A stretch of 64,000 nt of DNA from Asaia bogorensis (GTDB lineage Bacteria; Pseudomonadota; Alphaproteobacteria; Reyranellales; Reyranellaceae). Where the stretch lies: the NCBI GenBank assembly GCA_945905835.1, contig CAMDQJ010000005.1:1-64000 (forward strand). The letters run 5' to 3'. The translations under genes were made by a program, and so were the position numbers. This document shows, one piece after another, positions 23,874-32,001 of this stretch (the stretch's first letter is position 1; each line of letters starts with the position of its first letter). The notes below the pieces were generated by a model, which was not told where the DNA came from, did no database searches, and saw only the letters and a program-made list of their open reading frames with translations.

Positions 23874-24880
23874 CAGTGATAGCCCTCGTACCCGGTCTTG
23901 CCGCGAAACACCCAGTAGGAATAGCCGGTGTAGGCGAGAATGATCGGAATCATGATCGAGGCGCCGACCAGCATGAATTTCAGGCTCGAGTCGGGCGCGG
24001 CGGCTTCGGTGATCGTGATGACGGCCGGCACGACATAGGGAAACATGCTGATGCCGAGGCCGGCAAGACCGAGCGCGAACAGCGCCAGCGCGATCAGGAA
24101 CGGCCAGTAGTCGGCCTTGCGCCGCAACGCCACGAAGAAGCCCACCGAAGCGACCGCGACCAGCAACGGCACTTGCGCGGTGAACATCACCTGCGGCCAG
24201 CCGAACCAGCGCAGGTAATAGGCGTGATTGAGGAAGGGCGTGTAGGCGCTCACCACCGCCATGCCGACGAGGGTAGCGATGCCCAGCCGCAACGCCAGCC
24301 GCTGGCAGTGAGCCTGCAGCGGCCCCTCGCTCTTCATGATCAGCCATGTCGATCCGAGCAGCGCATAGCCGCAGACGAGACTGACGCCCACGAGCAGGCT
24401 GAAGGGCGACAGCCAGTCCCACCAGCCGCCGGCATAGAGACGGTCGCGCACGGCGATACCCTGTAACAAGCCGCCCAACGTGATGCCTTGCGCCAGCGCC
24501 GCCGTGATCGAACCCAGCGTGAAAGCCGCATCCCAGTATTTGCGGTGCGCGGGATCGCGCCAGCGGAACTCGAAGGCGACGCCGCGGAAGACCAGCGCCA
24601 GGACCATGGCGATGATCGGCGTGTAGAGCGCCGAAAGAATCACGCCATAGGCCAGCGGGGACGCCGCCATCAGCCCGCCGCCGCCCAGCACCAGCCAGGT
24701 CTCGTTGCCGTCCCACACCGGCGCGATGGTGTTCATCGCCGTGTCGCGCTCCTTGTCCGTGGCGAACAGCGGAAAGAGGATACCGATGCCGAGGTCGAAG
24801 CCGTCGAGCACGACATAGGCGAAGACGGCGAAGGCGATGATGAAGGCCCAGATGTTCGGCAGGGTAAAGGCGAAATCCAT
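23873..24880 (-). CDS. cioB: Cytochrome bd-type (CioAB) quinol oxidase subunit II
   Basis: 335-aa membrane subunit (8-9 helices) of the terminal quinol oxidase that reduces oxygen to water. Signatures: LPNIWAFIIAFAVFAYVVLDGFDLGIGILFPL, the heme-region PVWDGNETWLVLGGGGLMAASPLAYG, and FRGKTGYEGYH at the C-terminus. The N-terminal GFDLG and WDGNETWLV blocks are diagnostic for CydB/CioB. It starts 2 bases after the subunit I stop and overlaps the small DUF2474-like gene. Intact, although its partner is interrupted. Confidence 0.92.
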   Translation of the reverse strand: MDFAFTLPNIWAFIIAFAVFAYVVLDGFDLGIGILFPLFATDKERDTAMNTIAPVWDGNETWLVLGGGGLMAASPLAYGVILSALYTPIIAMVLALVFRGVAFEFRWRDPAHRKYWDAAFTLGSITAALAQGITLGGLLQGIAVRDRLYAGGWWDWLSPFSLLVGVSLVCGYALLGSTWLIMKSEGPLQAHCQRLALRLGIATLVGMAVVSAYTPFLNHAYYLRWFGWPQVMFTAQVPLLVAVASVGFFVALRRKADYWPFLIALALFALGLAGLGISMFPYVVPAVITITEAAAPDSSLKFMLVGASIMIPIILAYTGYSYWVFRGKTGYEGYH

Positions 24881-24882
24881 GG

Positions 24883-26199
24883 TCAGGCCTTCTTGCCGGT
24901 GACGGCCGACGGCAAGGCCGCGCGGATCGGCACGTCCTGCTCGGGTCCGGGCTCGCCGCGCCGCGGCGCATGGCCCATCAGCTGCAGCACGTAGTAGATG
25001 CCGGCGCCGAACACGAGGAAGTAGACGACGATGAAGGCCAATAGCGAAGCCGCGACCGCCGGCGCCTGCAGCGGCGAGGCCGACTCGGCGGTGCGCATCA
25101 GGCCGTAGACGGTGAAGGGCTGGCGGCCAACCTCCGTCGTCACCCAGCCGGCAATTACAGCGACGAAGCCGGCAGGTCCCATGGCAAGCGCGAAGCGGTG
25201 CAGCAGTTTCCAGTCGTAGAGCCGGCCAACCACGCGCGCCAGCAAGCCGAACAGGCCGAGCGCCAGCATCAGGACGCCCAGCCCCACCATGATGCGGAAC
25301 GACCAGAACACGATTGCCACCGGCGGCCAGTTGCGCCGCTCGACCGTGTCGAGGCCGGCCAGCGGCGCGTCGAGCGAGTGCTTCAGGATCAGCGACCCCA
25401 GCCTGGGAATGCCGACGGCGTAGCGCAGCTCGCCCGCCTCGTTGTCGGGCAGGCCGAAGAGATAGAGCGGCGCACCGTGAGGATGGCTTTTATAATGGCC
25501 TTCCATGGCCATCACCTTGGCCGGCTGATGCTCGAGCGTATTCAGCCCATGCTGGTCGCCGGCCAGGATCTGCAGCGGCGTGGTGACAGCGATCATGCCC
25601 ATCGCCATGGAGAACATGACGCGCGCACCCTCGTTGGTGCCCCTCTTGTTCGTGAGAGGGCGCAAAAGATGCCAGGCGCCGACCATCAGCGCCGTCGTGA
25701 GATAGGCCGGATTGATGCTGTAGCCGACCGGCGTCTGCATCCAGCTGTTAGCCGAGAGAATCCAGAAGGCCGAGATGGCGGTGCCGACCGCGACCGCCAG
25801 CGTCGCCGTGAAATGCAAGCCGCGTCCGACGCGATTTAGGCCGAACAGCATGACGCCCAGGAAGCCCGCCTCGAGGAAGAAGGCCGTCATCACCTCGTAG
25901 GCCATCAGCGGGCCGATGATGGGGCCGGCGCGGTCTGAGAACACCGCCCAATTGGTGCCGAACTCGTAGGACATGACGATGACGGAGACGACACCCATGC
26001 CGAACACCAGGGCGAAGATCTTCAGCCAGTATTTGAAGAGCGTGAGATAGACCTCGCGGCCCGTGACGAGCCACAGCCCCTCGAGCATGGCGAGATAGCT
26101 CGCGAGCCCGATCGAGATCGACGGGAAGATGAAGTGGAAGCTGACGGTGAAGGCAAACTAGAAGCGCGCCAGCACGAGGGCGTCGAAGTCCGGAAACAT
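24883..26199 (-). pseudogene. cioA: Cytochrome bd-type oxidase subunit I interrupted by an amber codon
   Basis: The full family frame starts at ATG 26199 (MFPDFDALVLARF), then codon 14 is TAG (26158-26160) where relatives have CAG (RFQFAFTVSFHFIFP), then continues FAFTVSFHFIFPSISIGLASYLAMLEGLW without frame shift to 24883, 438 codons in all. The stop precedes the first helix and the His in FHFIFP that ligates a b-type heme. The ORF track shows only a restart at codon 38 (26088), which would lack both. Downstream signatures are sound: YEFGTNWAVFSD, LAGDQHGLNTLEHQPAK, GRQPFTVYGLMRT. The Q-loop is short, as in CioA. A single C-to-T change or a sequencing error is the simplest cause. Confidence 0.82.
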
Positions 26200-26240
26200 G
26201 GCGTTCACCCCGACCTGGGCGGAGTATACGCCTGTACCGC

Positions 26241-27260
26241 CTATCCGAAAGCGTCGAAGAGCTGTGCGATCGCGCCGCGCGTCAGGCCGCCGCGCAGGCA
26301 GGTTTCGAGCAGGACGCGCGCCTTCAATGGATGGAGCCGGCCGCCCCAGATCAGGCCGGCGTCGCGCAGCGCGATCTCCGAGCTCGGGCCGCCATAGGTC
26401 TTGCGCAGCATCGGTCCGCCGCCGGCACGCGGCGCCACGACCGTGGGCATCGCCGCGGCGAGTTTGATCGCGGTCCCGACCATACGTTCGGCCACATGGC
26501 CGCCGCCCATCGCGCCCAGAACGGCACCACGATAACCGAGATGGTCGGGCGCCACGAGCAGGGCCTCGATCAGGCGGCCCGGCTCATCCAGCCCGACCCA
26601 GAACAGCGCGACGGGTGACGCCGAGCCGGCGTTCGATTTGGCGAGCGCGGCGCGTGCCGCCTCGACCGGTCCCCGGACCGGCAACGACAGCGGCACGATG
26701 CGATCCTCGACCAGGACGGCGAGCGGCCCGGTCTGCACCGACGCGAAGGCGTTGAGCCTCGTCGGATGCACCTTGGCGACGTCGGCTGCGGCAAACACCT
26801 CGTCCAGCATCACCGCCACGACGCCCAGTGCGCGGGCATGGGCGCGCATCCAGGGATCGGCGGCAACGCGCACGGCGGCCAGAAGATTGCCTGGGCCGTC
26901 CGGCGACGTGAGCGCGGGATTGCGCATCGCCGCCGTCACGATCACCGGCACCGGAAGATCGAGCAGCAGGTCGAGCAGGAACGCCGTTTCCTCCAGCGTG
27001 TCGGTGCCCTGCGTCACCACGATGCCGTCGGCCTTGAGGCCACGGATCTTGGCGGCCAGCGCATGGATCTGGTCGAAGCTCAGCGAATGGCTGCCGACCC
27101 GCGAGACCGTCTCGGCTTCGATCTCCGCGACGCTCGCCAGCAGCGGCACCGCCTTCACGAGATCGTCGGCGCCCAGGCCCATCTGCATATGGCCCGAAGC
27201 GTCGGGTCGAGTGGCAATGGTGCCGCCCAGGGCCAGGATGTGAATGCGCGGTTTGCTCAT
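26241..27260 (-). CDS. L-asparaginase family protein
   Basis: 339-aa amidohydrolase of the bacterial asparaginase type, hydrolysing asparagine (or glutamine) to the acid and ammonia. First threonine in ILALGGTIATR (~15) and second triad motif VVTQGTDTLEETAFLLDLLL (Thr-Asp ~92-93). No signal peptide is seen, so likely cytosolic. The C-terminal LETCLRGGLTRGAIAQLFDAFG is a normal small domain ending. Its ATG overlaps the stop of the exported hypothetical protein gene upstream (ATGA), showing coupled translation. Confidence 0.88.
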   Translation of the reverse strand: MSKPRIHILALGGTIATRPDASGHMQMGLGADDLVKAVPLLASVAEIEAETVSRVGSHSLSFDQIHALAAKIRGLKADGIVVTQGTDTLEETAFLLDLLLDLPVPVIVTAAMRNPALTSPDGPGNLLAAVRVAADPWMRAHARALGVVAVMLDEVFAAADVAKVHPTRLNAFASVQTGPLAVLVEDRIVPLSLPVRGPVEAARAALAKSNAGSASPVALFWVGLDEPGRLIEALLVAPDHLGYRGAVLGAMGGGHVAERMVGTAIKLAAAMPTVVAPRAGGGPMLRKTYGGPSSEIALRDAGLIWGGRLHPLKARVLLETCLRGGLTRGAIAQLFDAFG

Positions 27261-27778
27261 GGAAACAACTTCAGTGATTTCAGGAAACGGTCGGCGTCGG
27301 GAAATTTTACCGTGCCCGCCGGCCCGGAGACACCCAGAATGAAGATGTGGCGGTCCTTCAGCGCCAAAATCTGACGCAGCGACTTACCGTCCGGCAACGC
27401 TCCCGTCGCTTCGGCGGCCGTCGCCCCTTGCACAGTCATCCAACCGACCTGCTGCCATTTCGCGCCGGCAAGGTTGCGCGCCGTGGCGTCGAGCAGGAAC
27501 TGCAGCAGCGCCTGCGGCTTGCTCGTGTCGACGTCAGCCGGATAGATCGCCGTCTGCACGACGTAGTCGATCGGCCCGCGGTTGAGCGCATAGGAATGAT
27601 AGTCGTACGCCGTGCCGGAGCCTGATCTCTGTTGCGTGATCTTGTACTCGGGCGCCGCCGGCATCTCGACGATGAAGCTCCGCTGCGGTCCTTCGACCTT
27701 AAGCCATAGGACCTGGGCCCGAGCGGCGTTGGTCACGCCGATCACCGCCAGCAACACCAACAATCGAAAGAAAATCAT
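27257..27778 (-). CDS. Exported hypothetical protein
   Basis: 173 aa with a signal peptide (MIFFRLLVLLAVIGVTNAARAQ). The mature part is a mixed alpha/beta fold of ~150 residues: RSFIVEMPAAPEYKI, AYDYHSYALNRGPIDYVVQTAIYP, then LKDRHIFILGVSGPAG. I recognise no family with confidence; it resembles small periplasmic proteins of the PsbP-like fold seen next to metabolic operons. It overlaps the hydantoinase B stop (ATGA) and the asparaginase start, so it is embedded in that operon. Confidence 0.6.
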   Translation of the reverse strand: MIFFRLLVLLAVIGVTNAARAQVLWLKVEGPQRSFIVEMPAAPEYKITQQRSGSGTAYDYHSYALNRGPIDYVVQTAIYPADVDTSKPQALLQFLLDATARNLAGAKWQQVGWMTVQGATAAEATGALPDGKSLRQILALKDRHIFILGVSGPAGTVKFPDADRFLKSLKLFP

Positions 27779-29472
27779 TCGGCCGCTTGCCGCTTGCCGA
27801 AGCGCTGGCGCGCCTGCTCCTCGGTGTAGTAGCCGCGCTTGAGGTCGCGCTCAACGGACGCACGATCGCGCTTGGCCGGATCGCCGAAGCCACCGCCGCC
27901 CGGCGTCGACACGCGCACGACGTCGCCGACGCCGATCTCGATGTCCTGGTCCTTCGACAGATGCGGCGGATGGTAGGTCTTGCCGCCCTGGTTCACGGCC
28001 ACCGTGTTCACGCCGCCGGCCTCGCCGCCCAGCGCGCCCTGTGGGCCGGTGCGGCCGTGGTCCATCACCATCGAGACGCGTGCTTCGCCGCGCCTGAGCT
28101 TGATGGCGTAGTTGATGCCGAAGCCGCCGCGGAACTCGCCAGCGCCGCCCGAACCCTCGCGCAGCGAGAACTCCTCGAACAGGATGGGATAGAACTGCTC
28201 CAGCACCTCTACCGGCGGCATCTTCGAGATGCCGATGGTCGAGCAGCCGTTGGAAAGGCCATCGCCACCCTGGAAGCCGCCGTAACCGCCGCCGGTGAAG
28301 AGATACATGATGTAGCTGCGATTGCGCTCGGGATCGTAGCCGCCGACGCCGAGATTGCCTGAGGTGCCGGCGGGCGCAGCGAACAGCAGGTCCGGGATCG
28401 CATGCGTCAGCGCGGCAAACACTGCCTCGGCGATGCGCTGGCTCACTTCGGCGGCGCAGCCCGACACCGGCCGCGGGTACTTCGCGTAAAGGAACGTGCC
28501 CTCGGGCTCGACGATCTTCAGCGGCTCGAAGGTGCCGGCATTGATCGGCACCTCGGGGAAGATGTGCTTTATCGCGAGATAGATCGCCGACTTGGTGGTG
28601 GCGATGACGCTGTTCATCGGGCCGCGGCAGGGCGGACTCGAGCCCGTCATGTCGAACAGCAGCTCGTCACCCTTCTTGGTGATCTTCATCTTGATGGTGA
28701 GGGGGGCATCGACGACGCCGTCGCTGTCGACCTGCGAGGTGCCCTGATAGATGCCGTCGGGAATGGCCGCGATCTTGGCGCGCATCTGACGCTCGGCGCG
28801 ATGACGCATCTCGGCGATGGCGGCCTTCACCGTCTCCTCGCCGTAGCGGTCGATCAACGCCGTCAGCCGCACGTCGCCCGTCGTGAGTGCCGCCGCCTGG
28901 GCCTTGATGTCGCCGATTCGCTGGTCGGCGATGCGGATATTGGACAGGATGATCGACAGGATCTCCTGGTCCATCACGCCCTTCTTGAAGAATTTGATCG
29001 GCGGCAGGCGCAGACCTTCCTGCTCGACCTCGGTGGCGCTGGCGGAGAAACCGCCCGGCACCATGCCGCCGACATCCGGCCAGTGGCCGGTATTGGCGAG
29101 CCAGGCGAAGAGCTTGCCCTTGTAGAAGAACGGTTTGACGAACCGCACGTCCATCAAATGGGTGCCGCCGAGATAGGGATCGTTGACGATGAAGACGTCG
29201 CCGGGATCGACCTTGCCGGCATAGTGGCTCTTCACCCGGTCGATCACCGCGCGGCTGGAGAACTGCATGGTGCCGACGAACACCGGTAGCCCGAGCTCGC
29301 CCTGGGCGATCAGCGAGCCGTCCATGGCGTCGTAGATGCCGTCGGAGCGGTCCATGCCTTCGGAAATCACCGGCGAGAAGGCCGAGCGCACGAAGGCGAG
29401 ATCCATCTCGTTGCAGACCTGGATCAGGCCGTTCTGGATGACCGTGAGGGTGACGGGATCGAGGTTGGGCAT
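27775..29472 (-). CDS. Hydantoinase B/oxoprolinase family protein
   Basis: 565-aa HyuB-type subunit of ATP-dependent 5-oxoprolinase, N-methylhydantoinase or acetone/acetophenone carboxylase-like enzymes. Signatures: MPNLDPVTLTVIQNGLIQVCNEMDLAFVRSAFSP, GDVFIVNDPYLGGTHLMDVRF, FDMTGSSPPCRGPMNSV and GGGGFGDPAKRDRASVERDLKRGYYTEEQARQRFG. HyuA, the ATPase partner, is normally adjacent, yet it is not in this window. It sits between the DUF35 protein gene and the exported protein gene on the same strand. Substrate cannot be assigned. Confidence 0.85.
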   Translation of the reverse strand: MPNLDPVTLTVIQNGLIQVCNEMDLAFVRSAFSPVISEGMDRSDGIYDAMDGSLIAQGELGLPVFVGTMQFSSRAVIDRVKSHYAGKVDPGDVFIVNDPYLGGTHLMDVRFVKPFFYKGKLFAWLANTGHWPDVGGMVPGGFSASATEVEQEGLRLPPIKFFKKGVMDQEILSIILSNIRIADQRIGDIKAQAAALTTGDVRLTALIDRYGEETVKAAIAEMRHRAERQMRAKIAAIPDGIYQGTSQVDSDGVVDAPLTIKMKITKKGDELLFDMTGSSPPCRGPMNSVIATTKSAIYLAIKHIFPEVPINAGTFEPLKIVEPEGTFLYAKYPRPVSGCAAEVSQRIAEAVFAALTHAIPDLLFAAPAGTSGNLGVGGYDPERNRSYIMYLFTGGGYGGFQGGDGLSNGCSTIGISKMPPVEVLEQFYPILFEEFSLREGSGGAGEFRGGFGINYAIKLRRGEARVSMVMDHGRTGPQGALGGEAGGVNTVAVNQGGKTYHPPHLSKDQDIEIGVGDVVRVSTPGGGGFGDPAKRDRASVERDLKRGYYTEEQARQRFGKRQAAE

Positions 29473-29493
29473 GCCTCAATCCCTAGCATGACC

Positions 29494-29886
29494 TCACGCC
29501 GGCGTGAACATCGGCAGCGGCGGGCCGGCACCCTCCGTGGGCTTGAAGACCACCTTCACTGCCTGCTCGCACTTCAACTTGTCGAAGTCGCAGTCGACGA
29601 TGTTGGTCACCATGCGCGGGCCCTCGGCCAGGGTGACATAGGCCATGGCATAAGGCTCCGGCGCGCGGCGCATGACGCTGTAGGAATAGATCGTGCCCTT
29701 GCCCGAGGCCTCGATCCATTCGGTCTTGTCCGAGAAGCAGAAGGGACAGATCGTGCGCGGATAGTGGTGGAGCTGGTTGCAGCTCGTGCATTTGCGCAAC
29801 AGTAGCTTGCCCTTGGCGGCGGCGTCCCAATAGGCCTGCGTCTCCTGGCTGGGAACGGGCGCTGGCAGTTTGCGTTCAGCAGCCAT
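29494..29886 (-). CDS. Zn-ribbon OB-fold protein (DUF35 family)
   Basis: 130 aa. The N-terminal zinc ribbon has LLRKCTSCNQLHHYPRTICPFC (two CxxC pairs, about residues 32-50). The C-terminal OB fold reads YSYSVMRRAPEPYAMAYVTLAEGPRMVTNIVDCDFDKL. DUF35 proteins bind partner thiolases or CoA-ligases and are thought to present acyl-CoA. Its gene directly follows the thiolase-like gene (3 bases between), the usual arrangement. Confidence 0.88.
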   Translation of the reverse strand: MAAERKLPAPVPSQETQAYWDAAAKGKLLLRKCTSCNQLHHYPRTICPFCFSDKTEWIEASGKGTIYSYSVMRRAPEPYAMAYVTLAEGPRMVTNIVDCDFDKLKCEQAVKVVFKPTEGAGPPLPMFTPA

Positions 29887-29889
29887 GGT

Positions 29890-31062
29890 CTACTCCCTCT
29901 CTAGAATGACGGTCGAGCTACCGTGCCGCAGGCCGAGCGAACCGCCCGTGCCGTGCGCCAGCGCCAGATTGCAGTTCGGCACCTGCACCTTGGGATGCGC
30001 CTCGCCGCGCAACTGCCGCACGGCCTCCAGCACTTTGGTGAGGCCGCCGCGATTGCCGGGATGGTTGCTGCAGAGCCCGCCGCCGTCGGTGTTGAACGGC
30101 AGCTTGCCTGTTCCCGAGATCAGGTTGCCGTCCTGCACCAGCCGCCCGCCCTTGCCCTTCTCGGCAAAGCCCAGATCCTCGAGCTGGATCAGCACGGTGA
30201 TGGTGAAGCTGTCGTAGATCGACACGTACTTGATGTCGCTGGGCTTCACGCCGGCCTCGGCGAAAGCCGCGGCGCCAGTGAAACGCGCGCCGGAATAGGT
30301 GAGATCGACCTTGCCACCCATCTGCGTCTTGATGGCCTCCGAGGCGCCGATCAACTTCACCTTGGGCCGCTTGAGCTTGGCCGCGATCTCCGGCGCCACG
30401 ACGACGATCGCGCCGCCGCCGTCGGTGATGACGCAGCAGTCCAACCGATGCAGCGGATCGGAGATCATCGGCGAGTTCACGACGTCCTCGACCGTGACCA
30501 CGTCCTTCAAGAGCGCATGCGGATTGTATTGCGCATGATGCGAGGCTGCGACCTTGATCCAGGCGAGCTGTTCGGACGTCGTGCCGAACTCGTGCATGTG
30601 GCGCATGGCGCACATGGCGTACATGTTCACCACCGTCGGCCCGTAGGGAAACTCGAACGGCTCGTCCGGCGTCGGCGTGCCGCCGCGAGACCGCGGAACG
30701 GTGCCGGTCGCCATGCCGTCGGCGCGTGGCCGGCCAGCCAGCGTGATCAGCGCCACCTTGCACTTGCCCGCCGCGATCGCCTCGGCGGCATGACCGACAT
30801 GGATCAGGTAGGACGTGCCGCCGCAATCGGTCGAATCGACGTGGCGCGGCTTCAGCCCCATGTATTCGACCATCGACATCGGCCCGAGGCCGGGCGCGTC
30901 GCCGGCGCAGAAGTAGCCGTCGACGTCGTCCTTGGTGAGTCCGGCATCTTCCAGCGCACCCTTGGCCACCTGGGCGTGGATCTGGGCCAGGGAGATATCC
31001 TTGGCGAGCCGTGTCGGATGTTCGTAGATGCCGGCGATATAGGCCTTGCCCTTGATGCTCAT
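29890..31062 (-). CDS. Thiolase family protein (SCP-x/lipid-transfer type)
   Basis: 390-aa thiolase-superfamily protein that would act on acyl-CoA chain shortening or condensation. Start MSIKGKAY at 31062 has AAGGAG upstream; the ORF-track start is longer. Landmarks: FCAGDAPGLGPMSMVEYMG, HVDSTDCGGTSYLIHVGHAAEAI with a candidate nucleophile Cys (~82), FNTDGGGLCSNHPGNRGG and NCNLALAHGTGGSLGLRHGSSTVI. The layout is that of SCP2-like thiolases rather than PhaA/FadA. The DUF35 protein encoded next is its likely partner. Confidence 0.82.
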   Translation of the reverse strand: MSIKGKAYIAGIYEHPTRLAKDISLAQIHAQVAKGALEDAGLTKDDVDGYFCAGDAPGLGPMSMVEYMGLKPRHVDSTDCGGTSYLIHVGHAAEAIAAGKCKVALITLAGRPRADGMATGTVPRSRGGTPTPDEPFEFPYGPTVVNMYAMCAMRHMHEFGTTSEQLAWIKVAASHHAQYNPHALLKDVVTVEDVVNSPMISDPLHRLDCCVITDGGGAIVVVAPEIAAKLKRPKVKLIGASEAIKTQMGGKVDLTYSGARFTGAAAFAEAGVKPSDIKYVSIYDSFTITVLIQLEDLGFAEKGKGGRLVQDGNLISGTGKLPFNTDGGGLCSNHPGNRGGLTKVLEAVRQLRGEAHPKVQVPNCNLALAHGTGGSLGLRHGSSTVILERE

Positions 31063-31118
31063 CGGCGCGCCGTCTCCTTGTGCAATGCAGCGTGCACTCT
31101 GGGCGATTTGGCGATCAC

Positions 31119-31164
31119 GGAAAAGCGACATCTTCTGCCCTGAAAAACCATGTTAGGCTTTTCC
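31119..31164. promoter_or_regulatory. Inverted repeat in divergent thiolase/MBL promoter region
   Basis: GGAAAAGC (31119-31126) and GCTTTTCC (31157-31164) form an 8-bp inverted repeat with a 30-base spacer, in the 123-bp gap between the thiolase (minus) and MBL-fold (plus) genes. The right arm lies 22 bases upstream of the MBL start. Candidate operator or hairpin; no regulator is identified. Confidence 0.3.
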
Positions 31165-31185
31165 AAACTTCAGGGGAGGCTAAAG

Positions 31186-32001
31186 ATGTTCGTTCGTCTT
31201 TTGGGTCTTATTGCGGCGGCGTGCCTCGCCTTCGCGGGCGCCGCCAGCGCGCAGGGCAAGGCCGAGCTGCTGTGGTATAGCCAGGCCGCGTTCATGCTCA
31301 CGACGGTGAGCGGCAAGGTGATCCTGATCGATCCGTGGATCATGGGCGCCACCAAGATCCCGCCCGAGCTCAAGAACCTCGACGCCGCCATCGGCAAGCC
31401 CGACCTCGTCCTGGTGACGCACGGTCACGGCGATCACCTGGGCGACGCCGTCGAGATCGTGAAGAAGCACAACGTGCCGATGTGGGCGCCGGCCGGCCTG
31501 AACCAGTGGCTGGCGACTCTCGGCATCCTGCCGGCCAACCTAGCGCCGCGCATGAACAAAGGCGGCACCATCGAGCCCTTCCCCGGCGTCAAGATCGCCA
31601 TGACGCACGCCGAGCACTCGTCGGAGATGATCCTCAAGGATCCCGCGACCGGCAAGGACACGAGCTATCCGGCGGGCGAGCCGGTCGGCTTCATCATCGA
31701 GCTCGAGAACGGCTTCAAGATCTACCACATGGGTGACACCGGCCTGTTCGGCGACATGAAGTTCATCGGCGAGTACTACAAGCCAGACCTGCTGCTGGTG
31801 CCGATCGGCGGCCACTACGTCATGAGCCCGAAAGACGCCGCCTACGCCACCAAGGAGCTGATCAAGCCCAAGATGGCGTGGCCGATGCACTACGCCTCGA
31901 ACCCGTTCCTCAAGGGCACGCCCGCCGAGTTCAAGGCGGCGCTGGGCACGACGACGATCCAGGTGATCGACGCCGAGCCCGGCACCAAGAAGCAGTTCTA
32001 G
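31186..32001 (+). CDS. Exported MBL-fold metal-dependent hydrolase (UlaG-like)
   Basis: 271 aa with a signal peptide (MFVRLLGLIAAACLAFAGAASAQG). The metallo-beta-lactamase core has LVTHGHGDHLGDA (HxHxDH motif), MTHAEHSSEM (His), HMGDTGLFGDMKFIG (Asp) and MHYASNPFL (His), as in UPF0173/UlaG-type hydrolases. These have varied activity, including lactone and phosphoester hydrolysis. Start ATG 31186 follows AGGGGAGG. It sits between a thiolase-like gene (divergent) and an LLM oxidoreductase gene (convergent, 4-base overlap). Confidence 0.85.
   Translation: MFVRLLGLIAAACLAFAGAASAQGKAELLWYSQAAFMLTTVSGKVILIDPWIMGATKIPPELKNLDAAIGKPDLVLVTHGHGDHLGDAVEIVKKHNVPMWAPAGLNQWLATLGILPANLAPRMNKGGTIEPFPGVKIAMTHAEHSSEMILKDPATGKDTSYPAGEPVGFIIELENGFKIYHMGDTGLFGDMKFIGEYYKPDLLLVPIGGHYVMSPKDAAYATKELIKPKMAWPMHYASNPFLKGTPAEFKAALGTTTIQVIDAEPGTKKQF

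Noticed and set aside
24883-26088. Treating the 401-aa ORF as a complete CioA with a natural start at MLEGLW
   Set aside because: The upstream frame without the TAG encodes the fully conserved N-terminal helix and heme-ligand His, so the short form is a truncated reading.
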